Positions 1 to 7,517 of a stretch of DNA of 40,010 nucleotides are shown here, piece after piece; position 1 is the first letter of the stretch; every line of letters begins with the position of its first letter. The position numbers were made by a program, and so were the translations under genes. The stretch covers positions 1-40,010 of the forward strand of contig JAHAYJ010000059.1 of NCBI GenBank assembly GCA_018384375.1. Reading direction: 5' to 3'. The DNA comes from Lachnospiraceae bacterium (GTDB taxonomy: Bacteria > Bacillota > Clostridia > Lachnospirales > Lachnospiraceae). Under the pieces are notes generated by a model that saw nothing but the letters and a program-made list of their open reading frames with translations, did no database searches and had not been told where the DNA came from.

Positions 1-233
1 TTCACTGCCAGATAGCAGCTACTGCCATTATGATGGATAATTCAGGTGATTAAAAGCGGACTACGTCCGACCGCTCAGCTACGCATCGCGACCGTTTTGC
101 TCCGCAAAACAGACCGAAGGGATGCGCCATTTGCACTTCTAAGGTGCCCGCAGATTTACTGGGGTTTTGAGGTCAGTTATATATCACGTGTATAGAATGA
201 TTGTCGGACAATTTCGATTAACACCAAATAAAA
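1..233. other. Gene-poor left edge with small hairpins
   Basis: No convincing gene is visible here. A short open frame enters from the left on the plus strand and stops at 51-53 after 16 codons; it could be the C-terminus of a gene outside the window, but it is too short to identify. The stretch carries several small palindromes: CGGAC-tac-GTCCG near 58-70, TTTTGC-tcc-GCAAAA near 94-109, and ATTGTC-g-GACAAT near 201-213. Such clustered hairpins occur in conjugative or phage element ends, but that reading is inference only. Confidence 0.3.
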
Positions 234-708
234 CTATTTGGAATACAAATATTTTTGTTCTCTCTTTTTAAATGCCCCCTCGCCACCTTCCATAATGTCA
301 CAAATTCCATCTCTAATAAGTTTTTCCTCAATGCATCCAGCTTTTTTGCTATTTCTGAATGCTACCTTACCATCTGAATTTCTCTCTAATATTATGATAC
401 CTTGCATCCTCAATCTGCGTAACTGTTAACGCATCATTAAATATTATCAATATATGTGTAAACTCTGCTGACACACATAACTCTATTCCATAAAAGACTT
501 TAAAACTATCATCTACATAATTCTTTTTGACCTCCTCTATCTTACTTATGAAGCCAACCGAATTATGGTCTGTAACAACTACTGCATTTAATCCAGATTG
601 CTTTGCTGCTCCTAACCACTGTTCCGCGGTAATGGACTTGTCCGGAAAGCACTTACTCTCTGGTGTATGTGTGTGAAAATCTACTTTATACCACTTTGCT
701 AATGCCAT
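234..708 (-). pseudogene. PHP-domain (TrlF-like) ATPase gene, internally deleted
   Basis: The 5' part (708 down to about 400) encodes a PHP phosphoesterase start with metal-site motifs DFHTHT (residues 9-14) and VVTDHNS, followed by a GIEL strand. Proteins of this kind are usually several hundred residues long, with a C-terminal ATPase. Here the frame stops at 367 after 113 residues. A second frame, open across the same junction (about 410 to 234), reads IILERNSDGKVAFRNSKK and ends in IMEGGEGAFKKREQKY. That ending resembles the C-termini of PHP-associated ATPases (from memory, not searched). The simplest reading is one gene with head and tail kept, the middle lost and the frame shifted. Both surviving metal-binding motifs are N-terminal, so the product, if any, would lack most of the PHP fold and all of the ATPase. 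Confidence 0.6.
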
Positions 709-792
709 TTTTATCCTTCTTTCTTATTAAAACATTTTCATCAATTTAGTTTACCTTGTTCATTTTTTGCACTTTATCTCTATTGTAGTAAG

Positions 793-1089
793 TTAAAAAA
801 TCTTCGTAATATCCTGATACCGATTCACAACCCGGTAAATTTCCACACATTCTTCCCCAATCTTATATAGCACGACATAATTCCCGCAAATCACATATTT
901 ATAATCCGTCCGGAAGCTGACCCTCTTAGCAAGATTAGCTCCCATATACGGAAATTGCTGTATATTCTCAATTCGAGCATATATTTCCTGAATGGTCTTT
1001 ACTGCCATTTCTTCATTGTCTTCCGCAATATACTCTTTAATGTTCTTCAAGTCCTCTGCCACAATAGGGTTAATCCGCAATTTCATCAT
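793..1089 (-). CDS. RelE/ParE-family toxin of a type II toxin-antitoxin pair
   Basis: A 98-residue protein with the RelE/ParE plan: an N-terminal strand (KLRINPIVAEDLKNI), two helices (EDNEEMAVKTIQEIYARIENI), the FPYMGANL turn, and a C-terminal strand pair with YVVLYKI and IYRVVNRYQD. ParE toxins poison gyrase and RelE toxins cleave mRNA on the ribosome; the sequence alone does not decide between them, though the short helical hairpin and VNRYQDI ending look ParE-like. It starts 3 bp after the antitoxin stop, so the two are co-transcribed and probably translationally coupled. Two adjacent ATGs (1089 and 1086) are possible starts. Confidence 0.85.
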   Translation of the reverse strand: MMKLRINPIVAEDLKNIKEYIAEDNEEMAVKTIQEIYARIENIQQFPYMGANLAKRVSFRTDYKYVICGNYVVLYKIGEECVEIYRVVNRYQDITKIF

Positions 1090-1092
1090 AGG

Positions 1093-1341
1093 CTATACCC
1101 CGACAGATTTCTTCAGTTCATCCAAACTCATCCAGGCACTTTCATCCTTAACTGCTTCTTCTGCTTCCTGCAGCTTCATCAACAGCTTTTTCTCCGCCTT
1201 TTCACGCTCATAGTCCTCAATATCCATAACCACAAACTTGCCTCTTCCATTTTTGGTCAAAAACACGGGTTCTCCAACCTGGCAATTTTTCAGTACTTCA
1301 TTATAATTTCTTAAATCTGATACAGGTAATATATTCGGCAT
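1093..1341 (-). CDS. Phd/YefM-family antitoxin
   Basis: An 82-residue protein. The N-terminal half (NILPVSDLRNYNEVLKNC...EPVFLTKNGRGKFVVMDIEDYE) is the Phd/YefM DNA-binding fold. The charged helical C-terminus (EKKLLMKLQEAEEAVKDES, then SLDELKKSVG) is where these antitoxins wrap the toxin. It is first in the operon, as usual for Phd/RelE-type pairs, and follows an AGGAAAGGAAG ribosome-binding site. The complex normally represses its own promoter; a good promoter lies at 1389-1417 with a long perfect inverted repeat over the -35 box. Confidence 0.88.
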   Translation of the reverse strand: MPNILPVSDLRNYNEVLKNCQVGEPVFLTKNGRGKFVVMDIEDYEREKAEKKLLMKLQEAEEAVKDESAWMSLDELKKSVGV

Positions 1342-1388
1342 AAAATCAACTTCCTTTCCTACTTAATATAGTTTCTTCATTTATATAT

Positions 1389-1417
1389 ATTATACGCAAG
1401 GAAGCTGTAAAATTCAA
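1389..1417 (-). promoter_or_regulatory. Promoter of the toxin-antitoxin operon
   Basis: On the minus strand TTGAAT (1412-1417) is separated by exactly 17 nt from TATAAT (1389-1394), a near-consensus housekeeping promoter about 50 nt upstream of the antitoxin start. The -35 box lies in the loop and inner stem of the inverted repeat at 1398-1439. Confidence 0.65.
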
Positions 1418-1439
1418 CGTGGAATTTTACAGCTTCCTT
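1398..1439. terminator. Perfect 18-bp hairpin, terminator and/or operator
   Basis: Arms 1398-1415 and 1422-1439 are perfectly complementary over 18 bp with a 6-nt loop (AACGTG). It lies between the end of the helicase-loader gene (1484) and the toxin-antitoxin operon, so it can terminate the former. It also overlaps the spacer and -35 box of the toxin-antitoxin promoter, where an autoregulatory operator would be expected. The T-tract on either side is short. Confidence 0.6.
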
Positions 1440-1483
1440 TATCTTCCTAACAATCGCCCTTTCACTTTCACTTAATCAACTTT

Positions 1484-1846
1484 TCAAATCATGGCATCGA
1501 ATCCATTTTTTCGTATCTTCGCATCTGCTTTTGACATCTTTTCCATTGCAACTTCCTCCTGATACATTCCGTAATGCCCGATTGCCCTGCTGACTTTCTC
1601 CCAGCCTTCGCTCCAATCGGAAACCGTTGGACTTACTAGTTCTGCATAAATCTCTCGTAACTCTGCAACGGTCGGCTTGAATTTATTTGTCAGCATATAT
1701 TGTTGAAGTACCTTTAATAATATGTGATAGTCCAGATCATGTAATAGTGCGTACCACACGTCCAAAGCTTCTTCCGTCCCAATAAAATTTTCTCCATACA
1801 TTGCCTGCATGGCTACAACTAATGTCGCAAATTCCTGTTTAGTCAC
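1484..1846 (-). CDS. Phage-type replicative helicase loader/inhibitor (G39P-like)
   Basis: A 120-residue protein that begins (V)TKQEFATLVVAMQAMYGENF and continues with LLKVLQQYMLTNKFKPTVAELREIYAEL, matching the helical N-terminal domain of the phage SPP1 G39P helicase loader/inhibitor family. The start is taken as GTG at 1846 because GGGAGGTG lies 6 nt upstream; a longer frame opens at 1879 but has no ribosome-binding site. The start overlaps the stop of the upstream replisome-organizer remnant in GTGACTAA, a layout typical of phage replication modules. Its natural partner is disrupted, so it is probably a leftover. Confidence is good for the family and low for activity. Confidence 0.7.
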   Translation of the reverse strand: MTKQEFATLVVAMQAMYGENFIGTEEALDVWYALLHDLDYHILLKVLQQYMLTNKFKPTVAELREIYAELVSPTVSDWSEGWEKVSRAIGHYGMYQEEVAMEKMSKADAKIRKNGFDAMI

Positions 1847-2504
1847 CAAAAACACCTCCCGTACTTTGTATCTTTTCACGCTCCAGCCACGAACTCATAT
1901 TGTTTCCGCTTCCCTTTTCTTTGTTCCTTTTCAGTGGAAAGAAATCTGTCCATCCATTCTGAATTGTCTGCTTAATAATTGCCACTTGTTCTACAGGAGA
2001 ATTTGATAAACTTTCCGGCTTATCAATTCAATAACCGATTGCTTTCCCCTTCACTTCCTTGCCATTTTCTTTTCGATATTCCAAGTAAGAAAGAAACATA
2101 CTATTCAGCACCGTATCAGCAAAGTAGGAAGGAATTTCCTCTATCTCTGGTTCTCCCTCTTTCTTTGGCTTCTTCTCTTCCTTTTCACTATTCTCTATCT
2201 CTGTGCTACCGGAAATTTCTGAGGTGTTACCTTCCGTTACAGTTGCATTACATTGTAACGCTGTCTGCTCTTTCTCCTTTAGGAGCTTTTGAGTCGCCCT
2301 GTGATTTCTGACTCTGGCTGCTGAAGCGCTCTCACTGCCAACCATGTCCTCAAAGTACAATAACTGTAACTCCTTCGAATCATTATCTATTTTATGTGCT
2401 AATGATGTTTTACACTCCTTGCAAAGCCAGCGTTGTGAACCAGCTTTTGTCTTTCCGGACTTTACACATTTCTTTCCACAAACAGGGCAATTTACTTGAT
2501 TCAT
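1839..2504 (-). pseudogene. Replisome-organizer gene fused to an IS transposase N-terminus, with a nonsense codon
   Basis: The frame opening at ATG 2504 starts with a zinc ribbon (CPVCGKKCVKSGKTKAG, then CKEC) typical of IS1249/IS256-like transposases. At about residue 46 it switches to YFEDMVGSESASAARVRNHR, a segment typical of phage replisome organizers/DnaD-like proteins, followed by a low-complexity linker. A TGA at 2028-2030 stops the frame after 158 residues. The same frame continues beyond it with IDKPESLSNSPVEQVAIIKQ and NGWTDFFPLKRNK, the C-terminal domain expected for this family, and ends at TAA 1839-1841, overlapping the loader start. So there are two lesions: the N-terminal DNA-binding domain is replaced by transposase sequence, and the C-terminal domain is cut off by one nonsense codon (TGA where a Leu codon would fit). 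Confidence 0.7.
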
Positions 2505-2536
2505 TTAATCTTCCTCCAAGGTTACTGTCTCAAGAA

Positions 2537-2603
2537 AGATTAAACCCTTTCAACCCCAATATTTACAAGGGTTGAAAGCACTTTTCATCAACACTTTTTG
2601 TCC
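2537..2603. repeat. 67-bp hairpin repeat, copy 1
   Basis: First of two tandem copies, about 80% identical to the copy at 2626-2692. The ends AGATTAAACC and ATCAACACTTTTTGTCC are identical. The centre is an inverted repeat (CTTTCAACCC / GGGTTGAAAG). Read on the minus strand it begins GGACAAAAAGTGTTGA, upstream of the transposase-like start at 2504, so it may be a terminal or subterminal repeat of the lost IS element. Confidence 0.75.
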
Positions 2604-2625
2604 ACCCTCAAAGTTCTTTAAAAAA

Positions 2626-2692
2626 AGATTAAACCGCCTTCAGCCCTCTATTCACAAGGGTTGAAGACGGTTTTTATCAACACTTTTTGTCC
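2626..2692. repeat. 67-bp hairpin repeat, copy 2 (island border)
   Basis: Second copy of the repeat at 2537-2603. The stem is longer here (ACCG.CTTCA.CCC pairing with GGGTTGAAGACGGT) and is flanked by T-tracts on both strands, so it may also act as a bidirectional terminator. It ends 9 bp before the gdhA terminator, which makes it the natural boundary between the accessory island and the core chromosome. Confidence 0.75.
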
Positions 2693-2700
2693 TATAACTC

Positions 2701-2734
2701 GAAAAGTCCCATAAACACTGGGTTTACAGGACTT
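2701..2734 (-). terminator. Terminator of gdhA
   Basis: On the minus strand AAGTCC-TGTAAAC pairs with GTTTATG-GGACTT (two wobble pairs) around a CCAGT loop and is followed by TTTT. It lies about 35 nt beyond the gdhA stop. Confidence 0.7.
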
Positions 2735-2767
2735 CTCCATATAATCTTATATCTTAGAATTCCGCTA

Positions 2768-4191
<1,424 letters not shown>

Positions 4192-4212
4192 CTTATTCTT
4201 TGGTTACCATAC

Positions 4213-4245
4213 AAAAATACACAGGCGCTTTTGTCCTGTGTATTT
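4213..4245 (-). terminator. Terminator of the 4333-4776 gene
   Basis: AATACACAGG pairs with CCTGTGTATT over 10 bp and is followed by TTT on the minus strand. It separates the small conserved gene from gdhA. Confidence 0.75.
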
Positions 4246-4332
4246 GACTTCTTTGCCCATATTGTATTATATAACGTACTTTCGAAATTCGCAATACACT
4301 TTAAGCAATTAAATTGTAAAAGTTATAGAATT

Positions 4333-4776
4333 TTACAAATACTGCTTTAGTCTTTCAATATTTTTCTCCTCAAAATCCATCAGTTCCTTGGCCACCTCCA
4401 TTGAAACCTCTCCGGCTCTCTCATGATGATTAATGGCCTTCCACATACTTGTCAGCCCTCTGTTAGAGCCTTGAATCAAAAGCTCTGCAATATGACTTGT
4501 GCTGGTGTTTAACATCGTATTTGCACGCACAGCCCCCTTCAGCATCACATCCTGAAAGCCGGTACTTTTGTAGGATGCTGCTTTCCCGGAAAGAAGCTTG
4601 TCTGTTGCTTTATGATAGATTTCAGAATATTTCATAGCCTCTCTGGCTACCTGCATGGAAAGATCGTCATCGAAGACCTTTTCACTGATTGCATCCAATG
4701 CTTTCATTGCCATTCCCGTATTTCTCTGAACCTCCTGCAGAACTCCGATATCATCATTTCTTAACTTAGAATTCAT
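4333..4776 (-). CDS. Conserved hypothetical helical protein
   Basis: 147 residues, strongly predicted helical, with no signal peptide or membrane segment. The start at 4776 is chosen because CAGGAGGG sits 4 nt upstream; a longer frame to 4854 runs back into the upstream terminator. Segments such as LQEVQRNTGMAMKALDAIS, EAMKYSEIYHKATDKLL and MWKAINHHERAGEVSMEVAKELMDFEEKNI suggest a long helical bundle. I recall similar short proteins in Lachnospiraceae genomes but know no function for them. It lies between the oxidoreductase and gdhA, with terminators on both sides, so it is a single-gene unit. Confidence 0.75.
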   Translation of the reverse strand: MNSKLRNDDIGVLQEVQRNTGMAMKALDAISEKVFDDDLSMQVAREAMKYSEIYHKATDKLLSGKAASYKSTGFQDVMLKGAVRANTMLNTSTSHIAELLIQGSNRGLTSMWKAINHHERAGEVSMEVAKELMDFEEKNIERLKQYL

Positions 4777-4833
4777 TTTCCCTCCTGAAAAAGCACTCCG
4801 CAAGACAGCGCTCCATTTGTCTGTTAATTGAAA

Positions 4834-4863
4834 AGACAGAGTGAACTTCCTCACTCTGTCTTA
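4834..4863 (-). terminator. Terminator of the oxidoreductase gene
   Basis: AAGACAGAGTGA pairs with TCACTCTGTCTT around a short loop and runs into TTTTC on the minus strand, about 25 nt after the oxidoreductase stop. Confidence 0.8.
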
Positions 4864-4885
4864 TCATTCCCTCATTTTAACTTTT

Positions 4886-5878
4886 TTATTCTTCCTCTTT
4901 CTCAAAAGGATATTCGATTCCCCATTCCCTACGCAATTCATCCATCAGACGCATCACGCGAAGCGTTTCACTGTGAGGCATCTCCTGACACTCAAGCTGA
5001 TGGGAACGAATTGCCTTGATACTTGCCTCCACCTCGTATTCATAACCGGATATCTGCTTCGGTGCCTTGTAAAATGCAATTTTTTTGTAGGAAGAATCAT
5101 ATACGGAAATGCTCTCGAAATTGTTGATATTCTCTACAATGGCAAACCCCTTCGTTCCGTAAATAATTCCCTGTCTGTCACTGATTGAAACCATGGAGCT
5201 GTTCAGCACAGCCGTCTTTCCATCCATGTATTGGAGCGTCACGGTATTCTGTTCATCCACACCAGTCTCCGTATAGGTACAGCAGGAATGGATCTTTTCA
5301 ATACTGTTGCCAAACAACATCAATGCAAAATTCAAGGTATAAACTCCAACATCCAAGAGTGCACCGCCGGCCAACGCCGGATTCTGCAAGCGCTCTACCC
5401 CATTGATCTGATATCCCAGATTTGCAGTCAGGGTCTTCGGTTCTCCGATCACGCCGCTTCCCAGCACCTCTCGTATAGTTGTAAGCATTGGCATGTAGCG
5501 TGTCCAAATCGCCTCCGTGATGAAAACACCCTTTTCCTCTGCAAGCTGAAAAAGCTCTTCTGCCTGCTTTGCGTTAGCAGTAAATGCCTTTTCGCACAAA
5601 ACCGGTTTCCCATTCATAATACAGAGCTTTGCATTTTCATAATGCTCGGAATGCGGCGTGGCAATATAGATCAGATCTACCTTGGGATCCTTTACCAGTT
5701 CCTCGTAGGAACCATATGCCTTCTTACATCCATGTTTTCCGGCAAATACATCTGCCTTTACCTTCTCCCTGGATGCGACTGCATAGACCTTGACACCTTT
5801 CATCCTGTCAATTGTCTGTGCCATAATGGTTGCTATATTTCCGGTTCCCATTACTCCTACGTGAAACTTACCAAGCAT
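4886..5878 (-). CDS. Gfo/Idh/MocA-family NAD(P)-dependent oxidoreductase
   Basis: 330 residues. The N-terminal Rossmann fold starts with VGVMGTGNIATIMAQ; the family signature CEKAFTANAKQAEEL carries the conserved Lys of the E-K-P/A-x active site, and WTRYMP plus GGALLDVGVYTLN mark the C-terminal alpha/beta domain of the dihydrodiol-dehydrogenase-like branch. Members oxidise or reduce sugars and related polyols; the substrate cannot be told from sequence. The start is set at 5878 because GGGAGGG lies just upstream; the longer frame from TTG 5893 would place that ribosome-binding site inside the gene. It has its own terminator, and a long hairpin lies just before it. Confidence 0.88.
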   Translation of the reverse strand: MLGKFHVGVMGTGNIATIMAQTIDRMKGVKVYAVASREKVKADVFAGKHGCKKAYGSYEELVKDPKVDLIYIATPHSEHYENAKLCIMNGKPVLCEKAFTANAKQAEELFQLAEEKGVFITEAIWTRYMPMLTTIREVLGSGVIGEPKTLTANLGYQINGVERLQNPALAGGALLDVGVYTLNFALMLFGNSIEKIHSCCTYTETGVDEQNTVTLQYMDGKTAVLNSSMVSISDRQGIIYGTKGFAIVENINNFESISVYDSSYKKIAFYKAPKQISGYEYEVEASIKAIRSHQLECQEMPHSETLRVMRLMDELRREWGIEYPFEKEEE

Positions 5879-5896
5879 TATTTTCCCTCCCAAATA

Positions 5897-5951
5897 AAAA
5901 GCACTTTATTTTGTAAGTATACTACAAATTCCTACAAAATAAAATGCTTTT
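5897..5951. repeat. Long hairpin between the oxidoreductase and SH3 genes
   Basis: Arms 5897-5917 and 5932-5951 are complementary over about 20 bp with one mismatch and one bulge (AAAAGCANTTTATTTTGTA in both orientations). The 14-nt loop holds TATAC. On the minus strand the stem is followed by TTTTTATTT, so it is a plausible terminator of the SH3 gene. It ends just before the oxidoreductase ribosome-binding site. Confidence 0.75.
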
Positions 5952-5987
5952 CTGTGCTGAATGATTATGCCACTCTTATCAGATATA

Positions 5988-7292
5988 TTATTTTACATAG
6001 TCTGACTTCACATATGCAGTCTGGCCTTCGTATTTCACTTTTGTCCAGCCATCCGCCTGTTTCATAATAAGCTCCAGCTCTGTGCCCGCATAAACGGTTC
6101 CCAAAACCTCGCCATCTGTGCTGGCGCTCTTACGCACTCTTACGCTTTCAATCACCGTAACTTTTCCATTTGTGCTTTCGTTTGAAGCTTCACTAGAAGC
6201 TGTTGACTGTTCTGCAGGCTCTTGCTGCTGCGACTCTGCCTCCACTGTCTCAATCACCTCTTCGTCAACCACCTCAAGGTAATCGCTCTTGATAAAGGCC
6301 TCTCCGCCGTTGTAGGATATCTTACTCCATCCGTTTCCGCGCTCTTCAAGCAGAGTGAACTCCTGCCCGATCTGCGCCTTATCAATCTTGTCTGCTTCCT
6401 CGCTGTCCGATTTCCTGATATTTACCACATCGGTTGTACGGACAGTCTTTACAACATTCTGGGTTGCATCAGCGGAGGCTTCTTCCTCTGCATTTTCGGT
6501 ATCTGCCGGAGTTTCTTCCTCTGCAGGCTGCTCTACCTCTGCAAGGATCTCACCCACATCCTCATTGATCTTTTCCTTCAGATAAGCGATAAACTCACTG
6601 AGTTCTTCATCCTCCGCAAGAAGATCGTTGTATTCCACTACAATCTTATTATTCAGATCTACCACATCATCCTGGAGGGTAACCTTCTTAATGTATTCCT
6701 TAATGGAATCCTCATAGGTCCCGTCGTTAATGAAATAATCTCCGTTTTCATTCATACCGATGTAATAGGTCTGCATTCCCGGAAGAGCTATATCTACATC
6801 TGTAAATTTCACCTCGGAGCACACATACGCCACATAAGTGCTTTCTGTCAGTCCCGGCTTAGTATATACATTGATCACAGGATAGGAATCAATATACTTG
6901 CTCAATTCCTGCACACGTATCTTTTCGATATCATTCAGATACGTGTTTAAGGAAGAAATGGTCTCCATGTCCCCTGATGCCTGCGCATCATAATAGGTTT
7001 TCACAAGATTATTTATTTCAGGATGAGCATTCTCTTCCAGTTCAAAGACCGGGGTTTCCAGTCCCTGTATCGAAGCATTTGTCTCTTCTGAAGCTACGGC
7101 CATTGCTGCCTGTTGAGCCTCCTTCTGAAGTGCTTCCCTCTGGTTGGCATTCACGGCTGCTACAACGGTAATGAGCACGCAGACAATTAGAACAAGTGGC
7201 ATTACAATCTTATTATGATCCATGATCCAGTCTCTGGCTGTCATGAATTTTTCCTTCAGCACATGCTTTTTGTTCTGGTCTGATTGTTTCAT
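5988..7292 (-). CDS. Membrane-anchored protein with two SH3b domains
   Basis: 434 residues. The N-terminus has a short basic cytoplasmic stretch and one membrane segment (about 30-48, IVMPLVLIVCVLITVVAAV), giving a type II anchor with the rest outside. Residues 60-260 form an alpha/beta domain of unknown function, followed by an acidic Glu/Ala-rich linker. Two bacterial SH3 (SH3b) domains follow at about 283-345 (DVVNIRKSDSEEADKI...GNGWSKISYNGGEAFIKSDYL) and 375-434 (SVRVRKSASTDGEVLGTVYAG...DGWTKVKYEGQTAYVKSDYV). SH3b repeats usually bind peptidoglycan, so a cell-wall-associated role is inferred. It lies 36 nt downstream of tRNA-Arg on the same strand and may be read from the same promoter. 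Confidence 0.85.
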   Translation of the reverse strand: MKQSDQNKKHVLKEKFMTARDWIMDHNKIVMPLVLIVCVLITVVAAVNANQREALQKEAQQAAMAVASEETNASIQGLETPVFELEENAHPEINNLVKTYYDAQASGDMETISSLNTYLNDIEKIRVQELSKYIDSYPVINVYTKPGLTESTYVAYVCSEVKFTDVDIALPGMQTYYIGMNENGDYFINDGTYEDSIKEYIKKVTLQDDVVDLNNKIVVEYNDLLAEDEELSEFIAYLKEKINEDVGEILAEVEQPAEEETPADTENAEEEASADATQNVVKTVRTTDVVNIRKSDSEEADKIDKAQIGQEFTLLEERGNGWSKISYNGGEAFIKSDYLEVVDEEVIETVEAESQQQEPAEQSTASSEASNESTNGKVTVIESVRVRKSASTDGEVLGTVYAGTELELIMKQADGWTKVKYEGQTAYVKSDYVK

Positions 7293-7309
7293 AGCTTTCC
7301 TTTCTTTTC

Positions 7310-7442
7310 ATATTCAAGGTGATGTAAATGCACCCGACAGGAATCGAACCTGCATTAAAGGCGTCGGAGGCCTCCGTTCTATCCATTAGACTACGGGTGC
7401 ATAAAAAGAAATATTACAAATTTGTTACATCACCTTGAATAT
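7310..7442. repeat. Perfect 18-bp inverted repeat enclosing tRNA-Arg
   Basis: ATATTCAAGGTGATGTAA at 7310-7327 is repeated exactly in inverted orientation at 7425-7442, 97 bp apart, with the tRNA gene between. The upstream arm abuts the -10 box (7441-7446) of the tRNA promoter; the downstream arm lies just before the SH3-gene ribosome-binding site. Confidence 0.9.
7329..7400 (-). tRNA. tRNA-Arg (anticodon CCG)
   Basis: A 72-nt cloverleaf on the minus strand: acceptor GCACCCG / CGGGTGC with discriminator A, D arm with GG in the loop, anticodon stem GAGGC / GCCTT with loop CTCCGAC (anticodon CCG, reading CGG), and T arm with TTCGATT loop. CCA is not encoded. It lies inside an 18-bp perfect inverted repeat. 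Confidence 0.95.
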
Positions 7443-7469
7443 CATATCATAAGCGATTGCGATTGTCTA
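7441..7469 (-). promoter_or_regulatory. Promoter of tRNA-Arg
   Basis: TAGACA (7464-7469) and TATGAT (7441-7446) are spaced by 17 nt on the minus strand, about 40 nt upstream of the mature tRNA 5' end. Confidence 0.55.
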
Positions 7470-7517
7470 GTCTGTCAATTGCAAAAAAACTGTGAACTCT
7501 TCTGGGAAATAATTGAA

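Noticed and set aside
2537-2692. CRISPR array
   Set aside because: Only two copies of a 67-bp unit with internal hairpins; no short repeats with regular unique spacers and no cas genes.
5231-6067. 278-codon open frame on the plus strand
   Set aside because: It spans the antisense of the oxidoreductase, the intergenic hairpin and part of the SH3 gene; not a plausible protein.
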